Positions 15,160 to 23,176 of a stretch of DNA of 36,655 nucleotides are shown here, piece by piece (position 1 is the first letter of the stretch; every line of letters begins with the position of its first letter). The DNA comes from Clostridium drakei (lineage in GTDB: Bacteria > Bacillota > Clostridia > Clostridiales > Clostridiaceae). Location of the stretch: contig NZ_JIBU02000041.1 of assembly GCF_000633595.2 (NCBI RefSeq), positions 1 through 36,655 of the forward strand, in the 5' to 3' direction. Under the pieces are notes generated by a model, which did no database searches, was not told where the DNA came from, and was given only the letters and a program-made list of their open reading frames with translations. The translations under genes were made by a program, and so were the position numbers.

Positions 15160-16335
15160 TTATACATACATATATTCTCTAGTCCATGGCAATTCATTAT
15201 TTACACCTTTTACAAATAAAAATTGATGAATATCAATATTACCACAATTAAAAGATGCTGCACAAGCATTTAAATATAATCTCCACATTCTTATGAAAGT
15301 TTCATCCTTTGTTTTTCTTATTTCAGGTAATGCATTTTCAAAGTTTCTTGACCAATGCTCTAAAGTTCTTCCATAATGTCTTCTAAGGCTTTCTACATCA
15401 TTTAAATAAAATTTATATTCTGTCATATTATCAATTAATTCCTTAACTAAAGGTATATATCCCCCTGGAAAAATATGCTTATCTATCCATGTATTAGTTC
15501 CACCTTCACCTATAGCTGTAATACAATGAAGCATAGAAACACCTTTTTCATTTAATAGATTATTTACTGAATTAAAATACTCTCCAATATGTTCTTTTCC
15601 TACATGCTCTACCATACCTACACTAACTATTCTATCAAATTTTACATTTTCTAATTCTCTATAATCTGTAAGTTTAACTTGAACTAAATCTTCTAATCCC
15701 TCATCTTTTATTCTTTCATTAACTTTAGCAAATTGTTCTGAACTTAAAGTTATTCCCATAGCTTTTACTTTATACTGTTTTGCTGCAGTAATGATTAATT
15801 CTCCCCATCCACAACCTATATCAAGTAAAGTTTGTCCTTCTTCTAAACATAACTTTTTAAGAATATGTTTAACTTTATTTTTCTGAGCAGTTTCTAATGA
15901 ATCATCATTAGATTTAAAATAACCGCAAGAATACGTCATTGTACTATCTAGCCATAATTTATAAAAATCATTTCCAATATCATAATGATGTTGAATATAT
16001 TCCCTACTATTTTTAACAGTGTTTGACATTCTCTTAATTAAATCCATGTATTTATTGCCATTACTTAAAAAACTTTCTTTATTATTATACAAAGATTCGA
16101 TAACCTTTTGAACATCTCCTTCTATATCTAACTTTTTAGTCATATATCCTTCTCCAAATGCAATGAAAGGATCTCTAATTATATCTGCTTTAGAAATGTG
16201 TTCATTAAAAACTATCGTAAACTTACTTTCACCTTCACCATATTTTTCTACTTCTCCATCCCAAAACCTTACTTCACAAGTATCTGAAAATAAGTTTTTA
16301 AATAGGTTTTTGTAAAATATCTTGTCAATACTCAT
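15160..16335 (-). CDS. cfa: Cyclopropane-fatty-acyl-phospholipid synthase
   Basis: A SAM-dependent enzyme of 391 residues that adds a methylene bridge to unsaturated acyl chains of membrane phospholipids. Seen: the N-terminal lipid-interacting region, H-H-Y-D-I-G-N-D-F-Y-K-L-W-L-D with M-T-Y-S-C-G-Y-F, SAM motif I L-L-D-I-G-C-G-W-G-E-L, V-G-M-V-E-H-V-G, and the C-terminal E-H-W-S-R-N-F. The start is ATG 16335, with AGGAGG 7 bases before; an in-frame ATG 21 bases upstream has no site. A MarR gene lies 137 bases upstream in the same direction and may control it. Confidence 0.94.
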   Translation of the reverse strand: MSIDKIFYKNLFKNLFSDTCEVRFWDGEVEKYGEGESKFTIVFNEHISKADIIRDPFIAFGEGYMTKKLDIEGDVQKVIESLYNNKESFLSNGNKYMDLIKRMSNTVKNSREYIQHHYDIGNDFYKLWLDSTMTYSCGYFKSNDDSLETAQKNKVKHILKKLCLEEGQTLLDIGCGWGELIITAAKQYKVKAMGITLSSEQFAKVNERIKDEGLEDLVQVKLTDYRELENVKFDRIVSVGMVEHVGKEHIGEYFNSVNNLLNEKGVSMLHCITAIGEGGTNTWIDKHIFPGGYIPLVKELIDNMTEYKFYLNDVESLRRHYGRTLEHWSRNFENALPEIRKTKDETFIRMWRLYLNACAASFNCGNIDIHQFLFVKGVNNELPWTREYMYV

Positions 16336-16472
16336 AATACTACCTCCTAATTTCATTATTTATATAACATTGCTATTTAAATTAATATGATAAATATATT
16401 AGTTATATCATTAATTTTATATAAAATATTATTATGCAATTACATAATAAGAAAATTACTATAAGTATAATA

Positions 16473-16919
16473 TCAACTTCTATTCAAATTATTTATAATA
16501 CGATTCAATACACCATAAAGATTTTCAATATCAGATTTAGGAATATCTTTCAATGCTTCTTCTAATAATATAGATGCCTCATTATAAAGTGCTTGTCTCA
16601 TTTGTTTTGATTTTTCTGTCAAACAAATCAAATTAGTTCTTCTATCATTTGGATGCTGTACTTTTTTAACAATATCATTCTTTATCATGTTATTAATTAT
16701 ACGAGAAATGCTTGGTTCATCCTTAGTTGTAAGTTTAGAAATTTGATTTTGCTGTAATTCACCATGCTCATATAAGTATGTTAGTATTGTATACTGCTCT
16801 GGAGTTATATCATATCCACAAGATCTAAACTTTGAACTTACACGATTTGATATTAATCTAAAACACATATTTAAAACCTGACCAAGTTTTTGTATATCAG
16901 AATTGTTTTTTATTTCCAA
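16473..16919 (-). CDS. MarR family transcriptional regulator upstream of cfa
   Basis: A protein of 148 residues. The winged helix is at about 35-105, with the recognition region D-E-P-S-I-S-R-I-I-N-N-M and the wing D-R-R-T-N-L-I-C-L-T. The start is TTG at 16919 with GAGGTGG just before it. A dyad overlapping the -35 of its promoter (16972-16995) suggests autorepression. It reads toward cfa, so fatty-acid modification is a likely target; the ligand is unknown. Confidence 0.88.
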   Translation of the reverse strand: MEIKNNSDIQKLGQVLNMCFRLISNRVSSKFRSCGYDITPEQYTILTYLYEHGELQQNQISKLTTKDEPSISRIINNMIKNDIVKKVQHPNDRRTNLICLTEKSKQMRQALYNEASILLEEALKDIPKSDIENLYGVLNRIINNLNRS

Positions 16920-16960
16920 GTAACCACCTCTTTTTAAAATATGTAATATATCACCATTTA

Positions 16961-16995
16961 ATTATATTCCCAAATACTTGTTTATGCAAGTATTT
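16961..16995 (-). promoter_or_regulatory. Promoter with overlapping MarR-type dyad
   Basis: On the minus strand TTGCAT (16984-16989), 17-base spacer, TATAAT (16961-16966), about 45 bases before the MarR start. A perfect 9-bp dyad AAATACTTG-N6-CAAGTATTT (16972-16995) covers the -35 element. The core TACTTG-N6-CAAGTA has the size and shape of MarR-family operators. Region 16996-17270 upstream holds nothing else I can identify. Confidence 0.6.
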
Positions 16996-17274
16996 TAAAA
17001 CACCGATACACCAAGTACAATTAATATAGTAATTATTTTTTAATATTTACTAATTTCATTATAGTACTTTGTGATTATTTATCAACCATACTAGTTTTAT
17101 GCAAATTCACTACTATATCAGCTATTTCGATATATTAACTACTTTATTTTCTGATTATTTTACTATATTTCTCATTCTTTAAAATACTTTTTTGTTCATT
17201 TGACACTTTTTATATTATTTTTCTATTTAACAAAATGTAAAGTAAGTTTCACCATTTAAATAGATAAAAAAATA

Positions 17275-17304
17275 TACTATAGTTTCAATCACAAAACTAT
17301 AGCA
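17275..17304 (-). terminator. Terminator after the molbindin pseudogene
   Basis: On the minus strand TGCTATAGTTT / AAACTATAGTA with an 8-base loop, followed by a T run. Confidence 0.75.
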
Positions 17305-17330
17305 TACCTTCTAGAATTATGCTTTATAAA

Positions 17331-17549
17331 TTAATGTTTCACAAAAACAACATTAATAGCCTTAACTAAAGCTTCAATCCTATCACCTTTCTTAAATCCA
17401 GTATCCTCTAAACTTTCCTTAGTCATTACAGACGTAACGATAGGAGAGTCAGTTCATCCATCAACTGACATTTTTATCTGAGCCATAACAGCATCAGATT
17501 TTATTTCTTCAATTTTACCTACTAGTTTATTTCTTACACCCGCTTCCAT
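17331..17549 (-). pseudogene. Molbindin (Mop/TOBE domain) gene interrupted by TGA
   Basis: The minus strand reads a complete 72-codon Mop domain, starting M-E-A-G-V-R-N-K-L-V-G-K-I-E-E-I and continuing V-T-S-V-M-T-K-E-S-L-E-D and A-L-V-K-A-I-N-V-V-F-V-K-H before TAA. Codon 32 is TGA (17454-17456) after V-D-G. AAGGAG lies 10 bases before the ATG and a terminator follows, so all expression signals remain. Molbindins bind molybdate. One base change (for example GGA to TGA) explains the stop. A sequencing error or recoding cannot be excluded. No molybdate transport genes are nearby. Confidence 0.8.
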
Positions 17550-17642
17550 TATTAAACATCTCCTTTCTTAGTATCAATATTAGTATTTATAATAGTTGCT
17601 TTTTTATTTATAATTTAAATTTATATGGTCTATAATCTAAAA

Positions 17643-18866
17643 TTATACTACACCTTCTTCTATCATATCTTCTTGTACTATATCTTTTTGTAAAATATCT
17701 TCATGTAGCATTTTACTATTTTTATGTTTCATAAAAGCAATTCTAGCTGAATACATAACAAGTCCTATTGGTAACCAAAATGCACCAAACTTAAGCTCAT
17801 TTTTTAAATAAGGAAGCATGAGATCCCAGCCTAATCCTTTTAAATTTAACATTTTTAATCCCATAGTCATATGTCTGAATGGCCACACATTATTGAGAAC
17901 CTCAGGCATTCCAGCTGGCAGTAGATAATCTGGAAATATAACACCACAAGTTAGAAATATAGGTATATTTATCAAATTAAACAATAGTATAAAATGGCCT
18001 AGATTATCCATAAATGATGTAAAAACTAATCCCATAGCTGTAAGGTTAATAAAAAATAAACTCATTAAAACAATATATATTAATATATCACCGCGAAGAG
18101 GTACACCGAATAATTTATCAACAATACATAAGCAAGTGAAAATTAATATTATACATATAGTAGAATATAGTAATATTGTTCCTATAAGACCAATTACAGC
18201 TTTTACACCTTCTTTTGAACACATCTTAATACGTGCAAATTGCTCTTTCTTTTTCATTAAAGCAGGTACTAAAAGTACTGGTACAAAAAAACCTTGATTA
18301 ACTAAAGGTATTAAAGTATAAATTAAATATCTAAGATAACTACTTTGCGGCTCATAAAGTATACGTTCACCATAAGAAAAGTTTAAAACAGCTTGTTTGG
18401 ATTGGTATGGAACCATACCATTTCCTTGAAGAACATTTATTTGAGCACCAGCATTTATCGTACCTAAAACCTGACTAGCGTATCCTAAAATACTGGCTTC
18501 TTTAGGAAGACTAGTTCCATCTATTACTATTAGAGCACTAGGTGACTTTGCCGAATTTACATCTTTTTCAAAATGCTTAGGTATTATTATACCTCCATTT
18601 ACTCTACGATCTTTTATTGCTTTTTCAAGTTCAGTATCTGAATCTGCATAATAATTAACATTTAAACCTGGATTAATTTTAAGCTGTTGTACAACAGTTC
18701 TTGACAAATTTGAGTTATCTTTATCAACTACACCAAAGGGAATATTATCTATATAAGGGTTAGACATGGCATATCCAAAAATAAGTGTTGCTACAATAGT
18801 AAGTATAATAGTCTTAAGTAAGGGACTTTTTTCTTCTTTTAATATTTTTAAAAAACTCTTCATCAT
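17643..18866 (-). CDS. ABC-2 type permease of an export system (second of two)
   Basis: A membrane protein of 407 residues: one N-terminal transmembrane helix (about 18-36), a large extracytoplasmic domain (about 40-180) with V-D-K-D-N-S-N-L-S-R and I-I-I-P-K-H-F-E-K-D, then about five helices from residue 185. This is the ABC2_membrane_3 layout (YhhJ/YbhR/YbhS-like). It overlaps the previous permease by ATGA, so the two are coupled and probably pair as a heterodimer. The C-terminal tail is acidic. No ATP-binding gene is in the operon. Confidence 0.87.
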   Translation of the reverse strand: MMKSFLKILKEEKSPLLKTIILTIVATLIFGYAMSNPYIDNIPFGVVDKDNSNLSRTVVQQLKINPGLNVNYYADSDTELEKAIKDRRVNGGIIIPKHFEKDVNSAKSPSALIVIDGTSLPKEASILGYASQVLGTINAGAQINVLQGNGMVPYQSKQAVLNFSYGERILYEPQSSYLRYLIYTLIPLVNQGFFVPVLLVPALMKKKEQFARIKMCSKEGVKAVIGLIGTILLYSTICIILIFTCLCIVDKLFGVPLRGDILIYIVLMSLFFINLTAMGLVFTSFMDNLGHFILLFNLINIPIFLTCGVIFPDYLLPAGMPEVLNNVWPFRHMTMGLKMLNLKGLGWDLMLPYLKNELKFGAFWLPIGLVMYSARIAFMKHKNSKMLHEDILQKDIVQEDMIEEGVV

Positions 18867-20026
18867 ATTATCACCTCTGCATCTTGACTATTAATGATAC
18901 TATTTTTCTCGTTTATTCTAATATTTTTAAGTCTTTTAGTCTCTTTCATTTTATATAAAAGGAATGTAGTAACCCACATGAAAATCATAAATTTAGTAAG
19001 CCAGAATATATTAGATAAGTTATCTTGAAAATTTCCGCCAATAAGTGATAAATCTCTTAGAGGTATGGCATAGTAGTAAAATGGAATATACTTAGCTATC
19101 ATAGGAATAATAGCAGGCATTGCTACAGTTGGAAACGTGTATCCAACCAAAAATAGAGTTATAGCCATTGGACCTGCTAAACCTAGTGCATCTATCTTAT
19201 TTCCATTAAACAAAATACTTAAAAGTACTCCCACAAATGTCATTCCAATACAAAAAATAATAGTCAAGATAATTCCTGCTCCAACAGAGCCCCTATAAGG
19301 CAAACCAAAATATTTGCAATAAATTACATGTATAATGAGAACTGAAATTGATGCTAAAAGTCCAACCATAATACCTTTAATCCATATTTTTTTATAACTA
19401 TTACCTTTGTTTATTGATAAAATTACAACTATAATCATCCCAACTTGAATAGTATTAATTGCAAATCCTGGAATGAAAAAATTAAACATATTTTCAGTAG
19501 GATTTCCTATAACCCTGGAATTATAACGTATTGGATTGATATAATTTGCAGCTACTTCTGGCATTAATCCAAGTTTTCCCTCTGCTACACCTATTAAATA
19601 TGCTGATTTAATGGTACCAAGGATCTGTGCAACTCTTGTTCTGCTAGAAGAAGTCATGGCCATTTGTGCCCCGTCATAAATAACCATAATTTGGGGATTC
19701 TTCCCATCAATTAAGTCCTTTGAAAAATGTTCAGGAATAATAAATCCTATAGCTACTTTTCCTTTGTCTATTAAATCTTTAACATCATTATCAGTCTGAC
19801 TATATTGAACTACATTAAATTTTGAATTTGTCTTTATTTGCCTAACGAAAGCTTGAGTTGATAAAGAGTTATCATGATCTACAATAACAGTTGGAATTTT
19901 ACTAAGTGAATGAGCACTAAATTCAAGTGCTAAAACAATAGACCCTCCAACTCCAAGTATAAGAAACATTAAAATAGGAATTATCATATACTTAAATCTT
20001 AATATTTTTTCTTTCATGATGATCAT
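18863..20026 (-). CDS. ABC-2 type permease of an export system (first of two)
   Basis: A protein of 387 residues with the same layout as the following permease: N-terminal helix, an extracytoplasmic domain with V-D-H-D-N-S-L-S-T-Q and I-I-P-E-H-F-S-K-D, and five to six C-terminal helices. The two are clearly paralogous. The ATG at 20026 overlaps the HlyD stop (TGATG), with GGAAAG as ribosome binding site. With HlyD it would form an exporter for drugs, lipids or similar molecules. An ATPase would be needed from elsewhere. Confidence 0.87.
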   Translation of the reverse strand: MIIMKEKILRFKYMIIPILMFLILGVGGSIVLALEFSAHSLSKIPTVIVDHDNSLSTQAFVRQIKTNSKFNVVQYSQTDNDVKDLIDKGKVAIGFIIPEHFSKDLIDGKNPQIMVIYDGAQMAMTSSSRTRVAQILGTIKSAYLIGVAEGKLGLMPEVAANYINPIRYNSRVIGNPTENMFNFFIPGFAINTIQVGMIIVVILSINKGNSYKKIWIKGIMVGLLASISVLIIHVIYCKYFGLPYRGSVGAGIILTIIFCIGMTFVGVLLSILFNGNKIDALGLAGPMAITLFLVGYTFPTVAMPAIIPMIAKYIPFYYYAIPLRDLSLIGGNFQDNLSNIFWLTKFMIFMWVTTFLLYKMKETKRLKNIRINEKNSIINSQDAEVII

Positions 20027-21078
20027 CACTTCTTTCCAAAATCAACAAAGGCTGTCATTCCTGCATGAAGTGGTTTATTCATATCAATTAATTCAACTTT
20101 AACTCCATAGGATAGTATATCAAATTCCCCATTATCATTTGTTGCCCTTTTAACTGCAAAATCAGCATCCTTATTGATTCTAACTATTTTACCTTTAAAT
20201 TGTTGATTAGGATAACTAGAAAGTTTTACAGACACTTCTCCATTTAGCTTAACTTTTGAAAGATCTGTTTCTTTTACATTACACTCAATCCAAGGTGCAG
20301 TTGTATTTGTCATTACTAAAAGAGGCATTCCTGTAGACACTAATTCACCAACCTCTACATTTAACTGATTTACAATTCCATCTGCTGGTGCTGTGATTGT
20401 TGTATCATTAATGTAGGTTTGTACTTCACTTTGTCCACCTTCAGCTTGTTTAATTTGAGCTTGATATCCCTGTATTGTTGCATCAGCTTGACTTACTTGT
20501 GCTTGCAGTGCTGCTATATCTTCAGTTCTTGCTCCATCTTTAGCAACATCATATTGCTTTTCATACACATCCATAGCTGTTTTAGCTTTATCTAAATCTT
20601 CTTTAGCTGCGTAACCTTTACTAAACAATCCATTTACTCTATCATACGTAGATTTCGCTAAATCGTATTGAGACTTAGCTTGAGCAATTTCCTCTGGTCT
20701 TGCTCCATTTTGAGCCTTCTGAAGTTGTGCTTGTGCTGCTGATTTTGCTGCTTCTGCTGCTTTCACTTGTCCAGTAGCTGCATCGATTTGAGCTTTTGAT
20801 TGAGCTTCCTTTGCAACTAGTGTACTATTATCTATAGTTATTAGAACCTGTCCATTTTTTATGCTATCACCTTCAGCTATATTTATAGCTGTTATTTTTC
20901 CTGCAACTTTTGAATTTATATTTACTTCTTTAGTTTCTATGTTTCCTTGAACAATTAAGTTGTTGCTTTGCTGTTTTACTATTTTATCTCCTGTTAAAAC
21001 AACATTCTTACTACATCCTGAAAACAAACCTGTTGTAATTGTTAGAGCTAATACTATTGCAATTTTTTTTCTTTTCAT
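20026..21078 (-). CDS. HlyD-type membrane fusion lipoprotein
   Basis: A periplasmic-adaptor-like subunit of 350 residues. A signal peptide ends in the lipobox L-F-S-G-C with lipidated C22. A biotinyl-lipoyl half-domain follows (V-A-G-K-I-T-A-I-N-I-A-E-G-D), then a long coiled-coil hairpin rich in A, Q and K (about 85-215) with two P/T-E-E/D-I-A repeats, the second lipoyl half, and a beta-barrel domain (L-N-G-E-V-S-V-K-L). It has AGGAGG before the ATG and overlaps the first permease by one base. It lies downstream of a MarR gene with a strong operator. Confidence 0.92.
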   Translation of the reverse strand: MKRKKIAIVLALTITTGLFSGCSKNVVLTGDKIVKQQSNNLIVQGNIETKEVNINSKVAGKITAINIAEGDSIKNGQVLITIDNSTLVAKEAQSKAQIDAATGQVKAAEAAKSAAQAQLQKAQNGARPEEIAQAKSQYDLAKSTYDRVNGLFSKGYAAKEDLDKAKTAMDVYEKQYDVAKDGARTEDIAALQAQVSQADATIQGYQAQIKQAEGGQSEVQTYINDTTITAPADGIVNQLNVEVGELVSTGMPLLVMTNTTAPWIECNVKETDLSKVKLNGEVSVKLSSYPNQQFKGKIVRINKDADFAVKRATNDNGEFDILSYGVKVELIDMNKPLHAGMTAFVDFGKK

Positions 21079-21110
21079 ATAAATCCTCCTAAACCAACTA
21101 ATATATTTAT

Positions 21111-21587
21111 TTATAAGAACCTGTTATTCAAACGTTGTCTAATTTTTACAAGTGATTCATGTAGAATTTGCATCTCTTCTTCTGGTAAAACACCTAATAA
21201 AGACGCTATAATATTTTCTTTATCTGGTAATATCTCAGCTAAAATTTTCTTCCCTTCTTCTGTTATACTAATCTTTGTATACCTCCTATCATTTTCATTT
21301 TCCTGTCGTATAACAATTCCTTTTAATGTCATTCTATCAATTAAAGTTGTTACACTAGGTTTCTTTACCCCTAATTTCTTACTAAGAGTAGATGAAGTAC
21401 TACCTTGATCACCACATAAATATAAGTAATACAGAACTTTAAATTGTACCTGTGTTAATTCAAATTTTTTATAGCCTTCTTCGCCAATGTTATTTATTAA
21501 TTCTGATATTTTAACAATCTCGTCAGTTACCTCAAACGTTAACTCCATTGGATCAATCTTAATTAAATCGGTATCTTTCTTATTCAT
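21111..21587 (-). CDS. MarR family regulator of the HlyD/ABC-2 exporter operon
   Basis: A protein of 158 residues with the winged helix at about 50-125: L-S-K-K-L-G-V-K-K-P-S-V-T-T-L-I-D-R-M and the wing E-N-D-R-R-Y-T-K-I-S-I-T-E-E-G. First gene of a four-gene operon with the exporter, 32 bases before HlyD. ATG 21587 has AGGAG 8 bases before it. A large palindrome 88 bases upstream, right after the promoter -10, is its probable operator, so it most likely represses its own operon until an inducer binds. Confidence 0.92.
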   Translation of the reverse strand: MNKKDTDLIKIDPMELTFEVTDEIVKISELINNIGEEGYKKFELTQVQFKVLYYLYLCGDQGSTSSTLSKKLGVKKPSVTTLIDRMTLKGIVIRQENENDRRYTKISITEEGKKILAEILPDKENIIASLLGVLPEEEMQILHESLVKIRQRLNNRFL

Positions 21588-21674
21588 AAACAACACTCCT
21601 AAAATATTTTTTCATATTATTTTTCTAACATTATTAATTTAATATACTGATAGTCCTATAAATATTGGTTACCA

Positions 21675-21707
21675 TAGCTAACAGTTAGTATAACTAACTG
21701 TTAGCTA
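21675..21707. promoter_or_regulatory. Nested palindromic MarR operator
   Basis: TAGCTAACAGTTAG-TATAA-CTAACTGTTAGCTA is a perfect 14-bp inverted repeat. Each arm also contains its own palindrome (CTAACAGTTAG and CTAACTGTTAG). This gives two adjacent dimer sites 17 bp apart. It lies 8 bases downstream of the -10 element, over the expected transcription start. Confidence 0.8.
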
Positions 21708-21715
21708 CACTAACT

Positions 21716-21743
21716 ATTATACACATTATTATATTAGTTGCAA
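21716..21743 (-). promoter_or_regulatory. Promoter of the MarR-HlyD-ABC-2 operon
   Basis: On the minus strand TTGCAA (21738-21743), 16-base spacer, TATAAT (21716-21721), immediately upstream of the palindromic operator. The stretch 21744-21969 to its right has no gene I can support. Confidence 0.6.
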
Positions 21744-21969
21744 TATCAATAATTGGAAATTATTATTAACAATTTGTAACGTTCAATTTTAATTCTTCAA
21801 AATAAAAAATATATAGTTCAAAAATATAATGCAGTATTTGTGCTGAAAGTAGTTAAACTGGCAAGATTAGCATATTGCTATAACTTAAGTATAGAAGGTA
21901 ATATGAATATTTAAAAATTAACAATAATCCATACGAATTTTAATTAAAGCATAAATATTTCAAGACGAC

Positions 21970-22006
21970 AAAAAGTCTTGTAACCATTATGATTACAAGA
22001 CTTTTT
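21970..22006. terminator. Terminator of tRNA-Arg(CCT)
   Basis: AAAAAGTCTTGTAA / TTACAAGACTTTTT, a perfect 14-bp stem with a 9-base loop and T runs on both strands, 3 bases after the tRNA. Confidence 0.88.
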
Positions 22007-22009
22007 ATT

Positions 22010-22086
22010 TGGTGCGCCCGAGAGGAATCGAACCCCCGGCACGCGGTTTAGGAAACCGCTGCTCTATCCTACTGAGCTACGAGCGC
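22010..22086 (-). tRNA. tRNA-Arg(CCT)
   Basis: 77 bases, cloverleaf complete, anticodon loop TTCCTAA with anticodon CCT, encoded CCA. Reads AGG. Confidence 0.95.
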
Positions 22087-22107
22087 ATATAAATATATTA
22101 CTTTATT

Positions 22108-22136
22108 ATTTTATTACAATCTATTACAAAAGTCAA
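22108..22136 (-). promoter_or_regulatory. Promoter of tRNA-Arg(CCT)
   Basis: On the minus strand TTGACT (22131-22136), 17-base spacer, TAAAAT (22108-22113), 21 bases before the tRNA. Confidence 0.65.
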
Positions 22137-22204
22137 TTTTATCAAAGTACAAAAATTAATTTTCTTATTATATCATAATTAACTTTTAATATTTTGTGTT
22201 AAAT

Positions 22205-22233
22205 TTGACATTTTACAAATAATAAATGATAAT
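22205..22233 (+). promoter_or_regulatory. Promoter of psd
   Basis: TTGACA (22205-22210), 17-base spacer, GATAAT (22228-22233), 39 bases before the ATG. Confidence 0.6.
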
Positions 22234-22272
22234 TTAAATTAAGAATTTTACAAATAGAAGGAGTACAGTTTT

Positions 22273-23160
22273 ATGATCAATTACTATAATAGAAAATCAA
22301 AAAAATATGAAATTGAACAAGTTGCTGGAGATACTTATCTTAACTGGATTTATTCATCTCCTGTAGGAATGACACTTTTAGAATTACTATTTAAGAAAAA
22401 AATTTTTTCTAAATTATACGGCAACTTTTGTGATAGAAAAGCTAGCAAAAAGAAGATTATTCCTTTTGTTAAAGAACTTAACATAGATATGTCTAGTTGT
22501 GAAAAAAATTTAACTGATTTTCAATCTTTTAACGATTTCTTTACAAGAAAGTTAACACCATCAGCAAGACCTATAGATTCTAATATTAATTCTATAATAT
22601 CCCCTGGTGATGGTAAACTTCTTGTTTATGAAAATATTGATTTAAATAATGTACTAAATATAAAAGGATATTCTTATAGCTTATATGATCTTATAAAAAA
22701 TAAAGAAATTGCTAATTTTTTCGAAGGGGGCACCTGTATAATTTTAAGGCTATGTCCTACAGACTATCACAGATTTCATTTTGTAGATAACGGTATTTGC
22801 TCTTCTACTAATAAAATTAAAGGTGATTACTATTCTGTAAATCCTATAGCTTTAAAAAAAATACCTGATCTATTTTTTCGAAACAAAAGAGATTGGTGTA
22901 TTTTTGATTCAGAAAATTTTGGGAAAATATTACACATAGAAGTTGGTGCAACTTGCGTTGGATCAATATTACAAACATATGCTCCTAACAAAAGTATAAA
23001 AAAAGGTGACGAAAAGGGATATTTTAAGTTTGGTGGTTCTACTACAATATTATTTATTCAAAAAGGTAAAATTGTAATTGATAATGAATTACTAGAACAA
23101 ACCAGTAAAGGCTTTGAAACACAAGTATTTATGGGTGAAAAAATAGGAAAGAAAATTTAA
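22273..23160 (+). CDS. psd: Phosphatidylserine decarboxylase proenzyme
   Basis: Makes phosphatidylethanolamine from phosphatidylserine at the membrane. A protein of 295 residues. Seen: [14 protein letters not shown] (charge-relay Asp), the D-Y-H-R-F-H histidine motif, and the C-terminal self-cleavage site F-G-G-S-T (the L-G-S-T motif of other bacteria), whose serine becomes the pyruvoyl group. AAGGAG lies 9 bases before the ATG. It is one of two plus-strand genes and stands alone: no pssA is next to it. Its last codons overlap the 3' end of the opposing sensor kinase gene, and both share a terminator inside their coding ends. Confidence 0.95.
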   Translation: MINYYNRKSKKYEIEQVAGDTYLNWIYSSPVGMTLLELLFKKKIFSKLYGNFCDRKASKKKIIPFVKELNIDMSSCEKNLTDFQSFNDFFTRKLTPSARPIDSNINSIISPGDGKLLVYENIDLNNVLNIKGYSYSLYDLIKNKEIANFFEGGTCIILRLCPTDYHRFHFVDNGICSSTNKIKGDYYSVNPIALKKIPDLFFRNKRDWCIFDSENFGKILHIEVGATCVGSILQTYAPNKSIKKGDEKGYFKFGGSTTILFIQKGKIVIDNELLEQTSKGFETQVFMGEKIGKKI

Positions 23161-23176
23161 TTCTTTCCTATTTTTT
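23138..23176. terminator. Bidirectional terminator within the overlapping ends of psd and the kinase gene
   Basis: A perfect 16-bp inverted repeat AAAAAATAGGAAAGAA / TTCTTTCCTATTTTTT with a 7-base loop that holds both stop codons. Because the DNA is palindromic, both proteins end in a K-I-G-K sequence. Confidence 0.85.

Noticed and set aside
17454..17456. TGA in the molbindin frame as a selenocysteine codon
   Set aside because: Molbindins have no catalytic Cys or Sec at this position and I saw no convincing hairpin after the codon; a nonsense change is simpler.
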